DNA from: Streptomyces sp. NRRL WC-3626 | GTDB taxonomy: Bacteria > Actinomycetota > Actinomycetes > Streptomycetales > Streptomycetaceae | Direction of reading: 5' to 3' | DNA length: 64,000 bases | Assembly: GCF_000718785.1 (NCBI RefSeq) | Contig: NZ_JOCA01000007.1 | Coordinates: forward strand, 62,001-126,000 | Shown here: in pieces, positions 7,989 through 15,686 of the stretch | How positions within the stretch are numbered: position 1 is the stretch's first letter | Layout of the letters: each line of letters opens with the position of its first letter | The notes under the pieces: generated by a model | Told to the model about the DNA's origin: nothing | The model's database searches: none | Seen by the model: the letters and a program-made list of their open reading frames with translations, nothing else | Translations under genes and position numbers: made by a program

Positions 7989-8765
7989 ATGGACAAACAG
8001 CTCAAGACACCGCCGCCCTACCTCATCGCCAGCGTGGACCACGCGCTGCGGGCCGCAGCGATCCTGCAGATGGAGGGTGGCGCGACCGTCTCGCAGCTGG
8101 CGGAACGGCTCGGTGTCGCCCGGTCGACCGCCCACCGGATCCTGGCGATGCTCGTCTACCGCGACTTCGCCGTTCAGGGCGAGGACCGGGTCTACCGGGC
8201 GGGGCCGGTGCTGGAGCTCGCCGCGCACTCGCAGTCCCTGGTGTCGCGGCTGCGGGCGGCGGCCCTGCCCCATCTGCGCCGGGTCGTCGATCTGCTGGAC
8301 GAGACCACGAACCTGATCGTGCGCACGGGGGACACGGCCCGGTTCATCGCCAGCGTCGAGTGCCGGCGGGCGCTGCGGGTCGGTTCCCGCGAGGGCATGG
8401 TGTTCCCGGCCCACCGCGTCACGGCGGGACTGCTGCTGCTGGCCGACCTCTCCGATGAGGAACTGGACGAGGTGTACGCCCCCGAGCGCTACCGGGACCG
8501 CCCCGGCGAGCGCCCCGACCCCGCCCGGCTGCGGACCGAACTGGCGCGTCTGCGGCGCAACGGGTTCGCCGTCAACCAGGAGCGCTCCGAACGCGGCCTG
8601 GTGGCCGTCGGGGTACCGGTCCGCGACCGGGACGGCACCGCCGTGGCGGGCCTGTCGGTGTCCATGCCGGGTGTGCGCTACGACCCGCACCGTCTCCAGC
8701 CGCTGGTCTCCACGCTGGAGGCCGCGGCACGCGCCCTGGAGGCGGACCTCTCGGAGCAGCCCTGA
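7989..8765 (+). CDS. IclR-family regulator of the gentisate operon
   Basis: 258 residues. The N-terminal winged HTH covers about residues 15-75 (AAAILQMEGGATVSQLAERLGVARSTAHRILAML), followed by the IclR effector domain (RFIASVECRRALRVGSREG, then AHRVTAGLLLLADL, and SERGLVAVGVPVRDRDG near the C-terminus). The start ATG has a good GGAGG 7 nt upstream. It is transcribed away from the dioxygenase operon and is very likely its regulator, acting as activator or repressor in response to gentisate or hydroxybenzoate. The ligand is inferred only from context. Confidence 0.88.
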   Translation: MDKQLKTPPPYLIASVDHALRAAAILQMEGGATVSQLAERLGVARSTAHRILAMLVYRDFAVQGEDRVYRAGPVLELAAHSQSLVSRLRAAALPHLRRVVDLLDETTNLIVRTGDTARFIASVECRRALRVGSREGMVFPAHRVTAGLLLLADLSDEELDEVYAPERYRDRPGERPDPARLRTELARLRRNGFAVNQERSERGLVAVGVPVRDRDGTAVAGLSVSMPGVRYDPHRLQPLVSTLEAAARALEADLSEQP

Positions 8766-8985
8766 GCGGCGGCCCCGGCGGCCATTCGTCGTACATATAG
8801 ATCACTCATCTTAAGTTGTGCAGATTTCATTGACGCGACGTAAAGCGAGATGTCATTCTCCACGGCACCACGCCGGACTCGCGACGTGTCCCCTCCCCCA
8901 CCGCGTCCGCGGAGCCGAGCGCCTCGACGCTCTCAGGACGCCCGTATCCGGGCCGTCCGCTTTCCCAGCCAGGGAGAAACCACCC
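8766..8985. promoter_or_regulatory. 220-nt leader upstream of the MFS gene with a weak promoter candidate
   Basis: This gap is less GC-rich than its surroundings. It holds TTGACG at 8830-8835 and, 18 nt downstream, CATTCT at 8854-8859, a poor -10 match. It suggests the MFS gene has its own promoter and is not simply read through from the IclR gene. No clear palindrome was found. Confidence 0.3.
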
Positions 8986-10626
8986 ATGACGCTCAACAAC
9001 GGGGCCCCGACGTCCCAGGGCCCAGCCGCGGGGACCGCCCGCAAACCGGGCTACGCGGGGACACTCGCGGCCGCCTGCGGCGCGGTCTTCGTGGCCCAGG
9101 TCGCCAACGCGCTGCCGGCCTCGCTGAACGGCCTCCTCCAGCAGGACCTGAACACCCACGGCTCCCAACTCACCTGGATCACCGCCGCGTTCATGATCGC
9201 CGTGGTCTGCTTCGAGTTCACCTTCGGTGTTCTCGGGGACCTCTTCGGACGACGCAGGCTGGTCGTGGCCGGTACGGCACTGATCGCCGCGGGCAGCACC
9301 GTGGCCGCGCTCGCGCCCGATGTCAGGGTGCTGTGGGTCGGCGCCGCCCTCAACGGCCTCGGCGCCGGCGCCATGTTCCCCGGCTCGCTCACCGCGATCA
9401 GTGCCGTCACCCGCACCGTGCGGGAACGGGCCCACGCGGTGGCGCTCTGGAGCGGCTTCCTGTCCGCCGGTGCCGCCGTGTCCCCCCTGCTCGGCGGCAT
9501 GTTCGCCAAGGTCGGCTCGTGGCGCGGTTCGTTCTGGGTGCTCGTCGCACTCGCCCTGGCCAGTATGGTGCTGACCGCGTCGCTGGCCACGGAGTCGAAG
9601 GCGCCCGAGGGCCGCAGACTCGACGTGCCCGGTCAGATCACCTTCGCCATCGGCCTCGTCCTGGTCCTGTACGGCGCGGTCGAGGGCCCCGAGTCGGGCT
9701 GGACCACGCTGCCCGTGATCCTCGCCTTCGGCATCGGCGCGTGCTTCCTCGCCGCGTTCGTCCTGGTGGAACTGGGCGCCGAGTCCCCCATCTTCGACCT
9801 GAAGCTGTTCCGCAACCGGGCCTTCACCGTGTCGTCCGTCGTCGCGGTCATCGGCATGCTCGCCTTCCTGGGCGCCTGCTTCGCCACGAGCATGTGGCTG
9901 GGTCCGGTACAGCACCAGGACCCGATCCGCGTCGCGGTTCCCTTCCTGCTGCTCCAGGGGCCCGCCTTCCTGCTGATCCCGGTCGTCTCGCGCCTTTTGC
10001 ACCGGGTCGCCGCGACGTGGCTGCTGACCTCGGGATTCGTCCTGATGGCGATCGGCTGTCTGCTGTTCTCCCGGATGGACGTCACCGACACCGGACTCGG
10101 TGCCTTCATCGCGCCTTCCCTGCTGATCGGCACCGGATTCGCCCTGACCGTCAGCTCCGTGACGGCCGTGGCGCTGAACAGCGTGCCGCGGCATCTGGCG
10201 GGCATGGCGAGCGCCACCACCAACATGCTCCGCGACCTCGGTTTCGCGCTCGGTCCCGTCGTGGTCAGCGCGGTCGCCCTCAGCGGCGCCGGCTCGGCGT
10301 TCATGGCGAACCTGCCCGGCGCGGGTCTGAACGGCGGCCAGACGGCCGCGGCACGCGAGATCGCCTCCGCCGGCGGCCCGATCGCCGTGAACAGCCTGCC
10401 GCCCGGCGCCCCGGGCTCCGCCGCGCACGGCGTCGCGCTGGAGGCACTGGGCAGCGGCTTCAGCACCGCGTACCTGGTGTGCGGTGCGGCGGCCGTCGTC
10501 GCCGCCGTGCTGACGGCGTTCGGCATGATCGGTCTCCGCGGCTCGGGCACGACGGAGGACGAGGGATCGGGAGTCCTGCCGTCCTCCTCGGACGGCAGGA
10601 CTCCCGATCCGGTCACCGCCGGCTAA
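8986..10626 (+). CDS. MFS transporter, DHA2 (EmrB/QacA) type
   Basis: About 546 residues with roughly 14 hydrophobic segments. The motif A-like loop is GDLFGRRRLVVAG near residue 85 and a motif C-like GFLSAGAAVSPLLGG lies near 165. The ATG at 8986 has AGGGAG about 8 nt upstream; the frame extends back to 8818 without a better start. The substrate is unknown: DHA2 members export drugs or aromatic compounds by proton antiport. Its closeness to the gentisate regulator may mean export of an aromatic acid, but it has its own long leader. Its last 60 nt contain a very strong hairpin. Confidence 0.85.
   Translation: MTLNNGAPTSQGPAAGTARKPGYAGTLAAACGAVFVAQVANALPASLNGLLQQDLNTHGSQLTWITAAFMIAVVCFEFTFGVLGDLFGRRRLVVAGTALIAAGSTVAALAPDVRVLWVGAALNGLGAGAMFPGSLTAISAVTRTVRERAHAVALWSGFLSAGAAVSPLLGGMFAKVGSWRGSFWVLVALALASMVLTASLATESKAPEGRRLDVPGQITFAIGLVLVLYGAVEGPESGWTTLPVILAFGIGACFLAAFVLVELGAESPIFDLKLFRNRAFTVSSVVAVIGMLAFLGACFATSMWLGPVQHQDPIRVAVPFLLLQGPAFLLIPVVSRLLHRVAATWLLTSGFVLMAIGCLLFSRMDVTDTGLGAFIAPSLLIGTGFALTVSSVTAVALNSVPRHLAGMASATTNMLRDLGFALGPVVVSAVALSGAGSAFMANLPGAGLNGGQTAAAREIASAGGPIAVNSLPPGAPGSAAHGVALEALGSGFSTAYLVCGAAAVVAAVLTAFGMIGLRGSGTTEDEGSGVLPSSSDGRTPDPVTAG
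10564..10610. terminator. 21-bp perfect hairpin inside the 3' end of the MFS gene (bidirectional)
   Basis: Arms 10564-10584 and 10590-10610 are perfectly complementary over 21 bp with a 5-nt TCCTC loop. The hairpin lies wholly inside the MFS coding sequence (residues around GSGVLPSSSDGRTPDP), 16 nt before its stop. It is also 12 nt before the stop of the convergent gene, as seen on the other strand. No U-tract follows, as is common for Streptomyces terminators. Confidence 0.75.
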
Positions 10627-13600
10627 CGCAGCGGTTCGATACGGATGTTGCGGTAGCGGACCTTGTTGCCGTGGTCCTGCAGCCGGATGGCTCCGGCTGC
10701 GGGGCCCTCGGCGGCTCCGCCGCCCGTCGGGCTGTTGATGCTCACGTCGTCGTGGACCTTCTTGCCGTTCCACACCACGGTGACGCGGGCGTCGGCCGTC
10801 TTCTCGCCCTCGGCGTCGTAGCGTGCCGCGTGGAAGACGATGTCGTACGACTGCCACGTCTCGGGTGCCCTGGCGGCGTTCACGTCAGGGGCCTTCTTGA
10901 GATAGATCGCTCCCGCCTCGTTGGTGTCGGGCGTGGTGTCGCCGTACGAGTCGAGGATCTGGAGCTCGTAGCGGTCCTGGAGGTAGACGCCGCTGTTGGC
11001 GCGGTCCTGGCCGGTGACGTCCGGCGGCAGCTGGGGCAGCCAGTACTCGACGTGCAGTCTGAAGTCGTCGTAGCTGTTCTTGGTACGGATGTCCCCGCAG
11101 CAGACCTCCATGGCGCCGTCGGTGACCGGCCACTCCACCGGCCGGCCGTCGGTGTGCTGCCACCGGTCCGTACCGTCACCGTCGAACAGCTCGACCGCGC
11201 CGCCGTGCCGGTCGACGCTGAGGAGGTCGAGGTTGACGTGCCCGGTGTCGCCCTCGTCGTACCGGTAGGCGATGCTGTTGTGCCCGGCGCGCAGCCGCAG
11301 TGCCTCCGTCTGTGTCGACCACGTGTCCCAGTCGCCGGTGCTGCGGAACTCGGCCTGCTTCACCTTCTCGCCGTTGACGTAGAGGGAGAGGGACTTGGTG
11401 CCCTGGAAGGGGTTCGGGCCGTTGGAGTAGCGCAGCCCGACGTCGTACGTCCCGCTCCTGCGCACCTTGACGTCGAAGGTCGTCGTGGCGCCCCGGGTGC
11501 CGTACCGGGCGACGAAGCCGCTGCCGGAGTAGGCCCTGTGATCGGTGTTGATGCCGGCCGCACCGGTGAGGGCCGCCTCCTCGGCCTCGTACAGCGGGCC
11601 CTGTTCGGGCTGCTTGCCCGGCATGGCGTTGAGCGTGTACCAGGCTTCGGTGCTCCACAGGGTCTCGCCGGACGCCGAGCTGAACGGGCGCGGGGAACGG
11701 AGGTGGACGACACGGCCGGGCTTGAGGCCCTCGACGGCCAGGGTCACCTTCTTGCGGTCCCGCGACAGCTTGGCCGACGTCACCTTCAGGGTCTCCTCGG
11801 CGATCTTGGGGCCGCCGTAGTCCTGGGTCGGTGTGTAACGCCACTGCTGGGCCTCGTAGTGGCTGACAAGGTTGTCAGCGGTCTCCTCGGACAGCGGCTG
11901 GGTGTACTCCAGCTCGAAGCCGCCCTTCTTCACCCGCATGGCCTGGATGTCGAAGGTGTCGCCGCCGTTCGGCGTCAGCTTCTGGAGGCCGTACCGGAGC
12001 TTGCCCTCCTGGCCCCAGTTGCCGTCCGCGCCCAGACCGCCGGCGTAGATGGCGCCGTCGGGGCCCATGGTGATCCGGTTGACGCCGGCTTCGAGGCCCT
12101 GGGTGTAGCGGAAGACGGCGCCCTGGTACTGGCCCTTGACCTTCTCCAGGTAGGCGCGCTGCAGACCGCCGTAGGTGACGTCACCGAACAGCATCTGCCC
12201 CTTGAAGCGGCCCTTGGTCAGGTAGAGGGGGGTGCTGGGCGAGTTGGCGATCTCGTTCTGCGGGAGCCAGAGCACCGGCTGGGTCACCGGCTCGGAGTCG
12301 AAGGGGCCGGCGGGGTTGGTGTAGTGGTTGAAGAAGCGGTCCTGCTTGATGTGGACCAGCTTCGACGAGGGGAGCCAGCCGCCCTGGTTGTCGGTGGCGA
12401 AGATGTCACCCTCGGGGCCCCAGCCGATGCCGTTCGGGGTGCGCAGGCCGCCGGCGAGGTAACTCACCTTGCCGGTCTTCTTGTTGACCTTGATGGTCGC
12501 GCCGCGGCCGGGTGCGGGCTGCGGATCCGTGGTGGCGCCGCCGTAGTTGATGGCGACGGACAGGTTCAGATAGAAGTAGCCCTTGCTGTACAGCAGTCCG
12601 AAGGCGAACTCGTGGAAGTTGCCGCCGTACGGCCAGGTGGCGATGGTCCTGAACTCGTCCATGACGCCGTCGCCGTCGCTGTCGCCCAGCTCCGTCAGCT
12701 CGTGCTTCTGGGAGACGAAGATGGTGCCGTCGACGACCTTGAGGCCCATCGGTTCCTTGAGGCCCTCGGCGATCTTCGTGGCCCTCACCTTGTCGGGGCC
12801 CGTGCTGCCGGTGACCTCGTCCATGACGTAGACCTCGCCGGCGGTGTTGTCGGTGCCGCCCCAGGTGCTCACCACCAGCCGGCCGTCGGGCAGCCAGTCC
12901 ATGCCCGTGACCTGCGGTTCGAAGCCCTCGGGGCGCAGGTCGGTGAGCGTGAGGTCGGGGCGGACCGAGTTCAGCGGGAGGCCGTCGCCCGGCGAGTCAC
13001 GAAAACCCTCGCACTCCTTGCGGCCCGGGGCGGTGACCCGGACCACGCCGGCGTCGGTGCTCAGCGCCGAGTTCGGCACCGTCGCGAACCCCTCGGCGCC
13101 CGGGGGCCGCCAGGCGAGGTTGAGCACCTGATCGCCGCCGCGCTCGAAGTGGTCGATGCGCAACGAGTGCATGCCCTCGGTGAGTTGGACCGTGCCGTCC
13201 TTGGGCTCGGCACCGTGCAGCCCGTCGTGGTCGATGACCACCTGGCCGTCGATCAGCAGCCGTGAGCCGTCGTCGCTGGACAGCCGGAAGGTGTACGAAC
13301 CGTTCGCGGGCGCATGGACGTTGCCGGTGACCTGGGTGACGAAGTTGTCGTTGAAGCCGCCGAAGTCGTCGGTCGTGCTCCAGTCGACGGCCGGCATCAG
13401 CTTGTCGACGTTGGGGGTCTGTCCGGGCTTGAGTGTGCAGATCTTCTCGAGCGGGACCTGGACGTCGAAGACGCGCAGGGTGACACCGGGTTCCTGCGGC
13501 GGCACGTCCGCCTGGGCCGCGGAGGCCGGCCGGGCCGTGGCCAGGGGGGCTCCCCAGAGTCCGCCCGCGACGAACGCGCCGACGACCAGTCCTGTCAGAG

Positions 13601-13634
13601 ATCTTCGGGCGCGCCGGTACAGCCGTGCGTCCAT
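10623..13634 (-). CDS. Secreted multidomain protein: PA14, sorbosone-dehydrogenase-like propeller, CBM6/35-like, DUF1080
   Basis: About 1003 residues with a signal peptide (RRARRSLTGLVVGAFVAGG, cleavage near ASAAQA at ~40). PA14-like domain at about 55-190 (SYTFRLSSDDGSRLLIDGQVVIDHDG). A glucose/sorbosone-dehydrogenase-type beta-propeller spans about 230-600 (QVTGMDWLPDGRLVVSTWGG, LKEPMGLKVVDGTIFVSQ, GGLRTPNGIGWGPEGDIF). A CBM6/35-like module at about 690-815 begins with YEAEEAAL. A C-terminal DUF1080 domain at about 820-1003 has SGVYLQDRYELQILDSYG. The ATG at 13634 follows a strong AGGAGG; 13736 is only an open frame. DUF1080 is now linked to 3-keto-sugar hydrolysis/lysis, so the protein may oxidise and cleave a glycan, but no catalytic proof can be read. 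Confidence 0.82.
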   Translation of the reverse strand: MDARLYRRARRSLTGLVVGAFVAGGLWGAPLATARPASAAQADVPPQEPGVTLRVFDVQVPLEKICTLKPGQTPNVDKLMPAVDWSTTDDFGGFNDNFVTQVTGNVHAPANGSYTFRLSSDDGSRLLIDGQVVIDHDGLHGAEPKDGTVQLTEGMHSLRIDHFERGGDQVLNLAWRPPGAEGFATVPNSALSTDAGVVRVTAPGRKECEGFRDSPGDGLPLNSVRPDLTLTDLRPEGFEPQVTGMDWLPDGRLVVSTWGGTDNTAGEVYVMDEVTGSTGPDKVRATKIAEGLKEPMGLKVVDGTIFVSQKHELTELGDSDGDGVMDEFRTIATWPYGGNFHEFAFGLLYSKGYFYLNLSVAINYGGATTDPQPAPGRGATIKVNKKTGKVSYLAGGLRTPNGIGWGPEGDIFATDNQGGWLPSSKLVHIKQDRFFNHYTNPAGPFDSEPVTQPVLWLPQNEIANSPSTPLYLTKGRFKGQMLFGDVTYGGLQRAYLEKVKGQYQGAVFRYTQGLEAGVNRITMGPDGAIYAGGLGADGNWGQEGKLRYGLQKLTPNGGDTFDIQAMRVKKGGFELEYTQPLSEETADNLVSHYEAQQWRYTPTQDYGGPKIAEETLKVTSAKLSRDRKKVTLAVEGLKPGRVVHLRSPRPFSSASGETLWSTEAWYTLNAMPGKQPEQGPLYEAEEAALTGAAGINTDHRAYSGSGFVARYGTRGATTTFDVKVRRSGTYDVGLRYSNGPNPFQGTKSLSLYVNGEKVKQAEFRSTGDWDTWSTQTEALRLRAGHNSIAYRYDEGDTGHVNLDLLSVDRHGGAVELFDGDGTDRWQHTDGRPVEWPVTDGAMEVCCGDIRTKNSYDDFRLHVEYWLPQLPPDVTGQDRANSGVYLQDRYELQILDSYGDTTPDTNEAGAIYLKKAPDVNAARAPETWQSYDIVFHAARYDAEGEKTADARVTVVWNGKKVHDDVSINSPTGGGAAEGPAAGAIRLQDHGNKVRYRNIRIEPLR

Positions 13635-13741
13635 GCTTCCTCCTGCTGAGTCGACCGGAGGGCCGGATAACTCCGGTGCCGAATGGGCGAAACGCCAACG
13701 GTTGCGGCGACACGCTAGGAGACTTCTGCTCAACACGTCCA

Positions 13742-13768
13742 GACTTTGTACTCGATGAGTTCAAAGTC
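13742..13768. promoter_or_regulatory. 27-bp near-perfect palindrome upstream of the PA14/DUF1080 gene
   Basis: Arms GACTTTGTACTC and GAGTTCAAAGTC flank a GAT centre, with one mismatch in 12 bp. It lies 108 nt upstream of the start at 13634, in an intergenic region that otherwise only carries the 3' side of the methyltransferase gene. Size and symmetry suggest an operator for a dimeric or tetrameric regulator that is not encoded next to it. Confidence 0.5.
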
Positions 13769-13824
13769 CTTCCGGTGGGCAGTCTTCATCGATGTAATGA
13801 GGCGGCGTCGGGACGGCGGTGCGG

Positions 13825-14568
13825 TTACGGCGAGACCGGGAGGCGGTAGACCGAGACGTGGGAGGGCGACTCGGCGGTGAACTCCGCACCGTCCCAGTCG
13901 GCATGCCTGGATTCCAGCTCGAATCCGGCCAGTTGGGCCATGAGGTCGAGTTCGGCCGGCCAGATGTAGCGGTGCGGGGTACGGAAGAGTTCGGCCTGCT
14001 TGGTGCCGTCGAAGTAGAAGTGGTGCGAGACGACGTGCTGTTCGAGGGTGTCGTAGGTGTCGAGGAGGATGTATCCGGGCTCGGACAGGCCGACCGTGGC
14101 CGGCGCTCCCGGTGGCAGCCTGCGCAGTTCGGGCACCCACAGTTCGATCACGAACCGCCCGCCGGGGCCGAGATGACGGGCCGCGTTGCGGAAGCACGCG
14201 ACCTGCTCGGCCTGGGTGAGCAGATTGGCGATGGTGTTGAAGACGAGATAGACGAGGGTGTACTCCCCCGGTGCGGCGGTGGTCGCCATGTCACCCATGA
14301 TCACGGGGATGGTGGTCTCGTCGGCCTTGGTGCGCAGTTGCCCGACCATCGGCCGGGACAACTCGATCCCGGTGACGGGGACTCCGCGTCCGGCGAGCGG
14401 GACGGCCACTCTGCCCGTGCCGATGGCGAACTCGAGCGCCGCCCCGCCCCGGGCGAGCAGGGCGAGGCGGTCCACGGTCGGTCCCAGTACCTCGGGGGCG
14501 AACATTCCGGTGCCGGGGGTGTCATAGCTCCGTGCGGCGTCGGCGTCCCAGATCTCCTCTTGGTCCAT
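13825..14568 (-). CDS. Class I SAM-dependent methyltransferase
   Basis: About 247 residues. Motif I reads LEFAIGTGRVAVPLAGRGV (near residue 45), the acidic loop VTGIELSRPMVGQLR follows, and the motif III-like region is FRNAARHLGPGGRFVIELW. The N-terminus (DADAARSYDTPGTGMFAPEVLGPTVD) is typical of small actinomycete methyltransferases of unknown substrate. I chose ATG 14568 over the upstream alternative at 14592 by similarity of such N-termini. It lies 45 nt downstream of a DUF574 methyltransferase on the same strand and may be co-transcribed. Substrate unknown. Confidence 0.8.
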   Translation of the reverse strand: MDQEEIWDADAARSYDTPGTGMFAPEVLGPTVDRLALLARGGAALEFAIGTGRVAVPLAGRGVPVTGIELSRPMVGQLRTKADETTIPVIMGDMATTAAPGEYTLVYLVFNTIANLLTQAEQVACFRNAARHLGPGGRFVIELWVPELRRLPPGAPATVGLSEPGYILLDTYDTLEQHVVSHHFYFDGTKQAELFRTPHRYIWPAELDLMAQLAGFELESRHADWDGAEFTAESPSHVSVYRLPVSP

Positions 14569-14613
14569 TGAGCCAACGCTGGCCGCCCGCACGGGCGTTG
14601 TCCACCGAATAAC

Positions 14614-15426
14614 CTACGGCTTGCGGGCGAGTCCCCCGTGTTCGGCGATGACCTCCGGGGTGGACGTGTCACCGTCCGGGCGCCACAGCGGGACCGGGAC
14701 GACACCGGGCTCGAGCAGTTCCAGGCCCTCGAAGTACGCGGTGATCTGGTCGACGGTGCGCAGGTTGTAGGGGACGGCGCCGCTTTCGTTGTAGGCGTCC
14801 TGGGCCCGCTCGAAGACGGGGTCGACGCCACGTGAGCCGTCGTTGACGGACAGATAGCTGCCGGACGGCAGGGCGGCCATCAGCCGGGTGGCGATGGAAC
14901 GCGCCTGGTCGTAGTCGGAGATGTGTCCCAGGATGTTGCTGAGGATCAGGGCCGTGGGCCGCTTGAAGTCCAGCGTCTCCGCGGCGACCTCGAGGATGCG
15001 GTCCGGGTCGAGGATGTCGGCGTCGATGTACGCGGTCGCGCCCTCCGGGGTGGAGTAGAGCAGGGCGCGGGCGTGGGCGAGGACCATCGGGTCGTTGTCG
15101 ACGTAGACGATCCGGGAGTCGGGGGCGAGGCGCTGGGCGACCTGGTGGGTGTTGTCGGCGGTCGGCAGGCCGGTGCCGACGTCAAGGAACTGCCGTATGC
15201 CGGCCTCGCCCGCCAGGAAGGTGATGTTGCGGCGCAGGAAGGCGCGGCTGCTGCGGGCGATGGTGACGATGCCGGGGAAGACGGCGGTGTAGGCGTCGCC
15301 GGCCTCCTCGTCGACGGGGTAGTTGTCCTTCCCTCCCAGCCAGTAGTTCCAGATCCGGGCGGAGTGCGGCACCGAGGTGTCGATCTTCTGCTGCGCTGAT
15401 CCGGGCGCCGCGGCAGGGTCGGTCAT
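14614..15426 (-). CDS. DUF574-type S-adenosyl methyltransferase (Methyltransf_19)
   Basis: 270 residues. The family signature WNYWLGGKDNYPVDEEAG is near residue 26, SAM motif I is FLDVGTGLPTADNTHQVAQ near 80, and IVYVDNDPMVLAHARALL gives the acidic ribose-binding loop. Such proteins are abundant and highly duplicated in Streptomyces; substrates are unknown. A second copy lies at 62957-63748 in this window. The ATG at 15426 lies next to an A/T-rich leader. It may form a two-gene unit with the methyltransferase just downstream. Confidence 0.87.
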   Translation of the reverse strand: MTDPAAAPGSAQQKIDTSVPHSARIWNYWLGGKDNYPVDEEAGDAYTAVFPGIVTIARSSRAFLRRNITFLAGEAGIRQFLDVGTGLPTADNTHQVAQRLAPDSRIVYVDNDPMVLAHARALLYSTPEGATAYIDADILDPDRILEVAAETLDFKRPTALILSNILGHISDYDQARSIATRLMAALPSGSYLSVNDGSRGVDPVFERAQDAYNESGAVPYNLRTVDQITAYFEGLELLEPGVVPVPLWRPDGDTSTPEVIAEHGGLARKP

Positions 15427-15530
15427 TTTTACCGTCCGTAGTCAATCGTGGGCTGTTCTGGCCAACGCATAATCTACGGTCCCACAGGTCGTCGGCGCAG
15501 GCTTGTTCTGGGGACAGGTGTCCGCCCCCG

Positions 15531-15657
15531 CCGCCCCTTCCCTTCCCGTCCACAAGGGGCGCTGCCCCTTCGACCCCGGACCCGCGGGCCGGTGGGGGTT
15601 GTTCGCGCAGTTCCCCGCGCCCCTTCGGAGCGCCCAGGGACGGGAAGGGAGGGGCGG
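15531..15657. repeat. Structured intergenic repeat element (Streptomyces type)
   Basis: Arms 15531-15551 and 15638-15657 pair over 20 bp with one bulged T (CCTTCCCGTCC end). Inside are AAGGGGC-GCT-GCCCCTT (15554-15570) and the GCGCAGTTCCCCGCGCCCCTT sequence, split here as GCGCAGTTCC and CCGCGCCCCTT, which I recognise as common in Streptomyces intergenic DNA. It fills the gap between pyruvate carboxylase and the DUF574 gene, both on the minus strand, and may act as terminator of the former. Confidence 0.6.
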
Positions 15658-15686
15658 TGGGGCGGGAAACGCTCCGGTCGGAACTC

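Noticed and set aside
8850..13265. Open plus-strand frame of 1471 codons across the MFS gene and antisense to the 1003-residue secreted protein
   Set aside because: Its sequence is Arg/Pro/Gly-rich or Val/Asp/Gly-rich low complexity without family motifs, and both covered genes are well recognised. It reflects third-position GC bias.
10623..13634. Biosynthetic gene cluster around the methyltransferases and MFS exporter
   Set aside because: No PKS, NRPS, terpene, RiPP or other core biosynthetic enzyme is present in the window.
14569..15480. Shared CCGTAG(A/G)TTAT sequence upstream of the two adjacent methyltransferase genes
   Set aside because: In one case TAG is the stop codon of the previous gene, so the similarity is probably chance; no consistent -35 was found.
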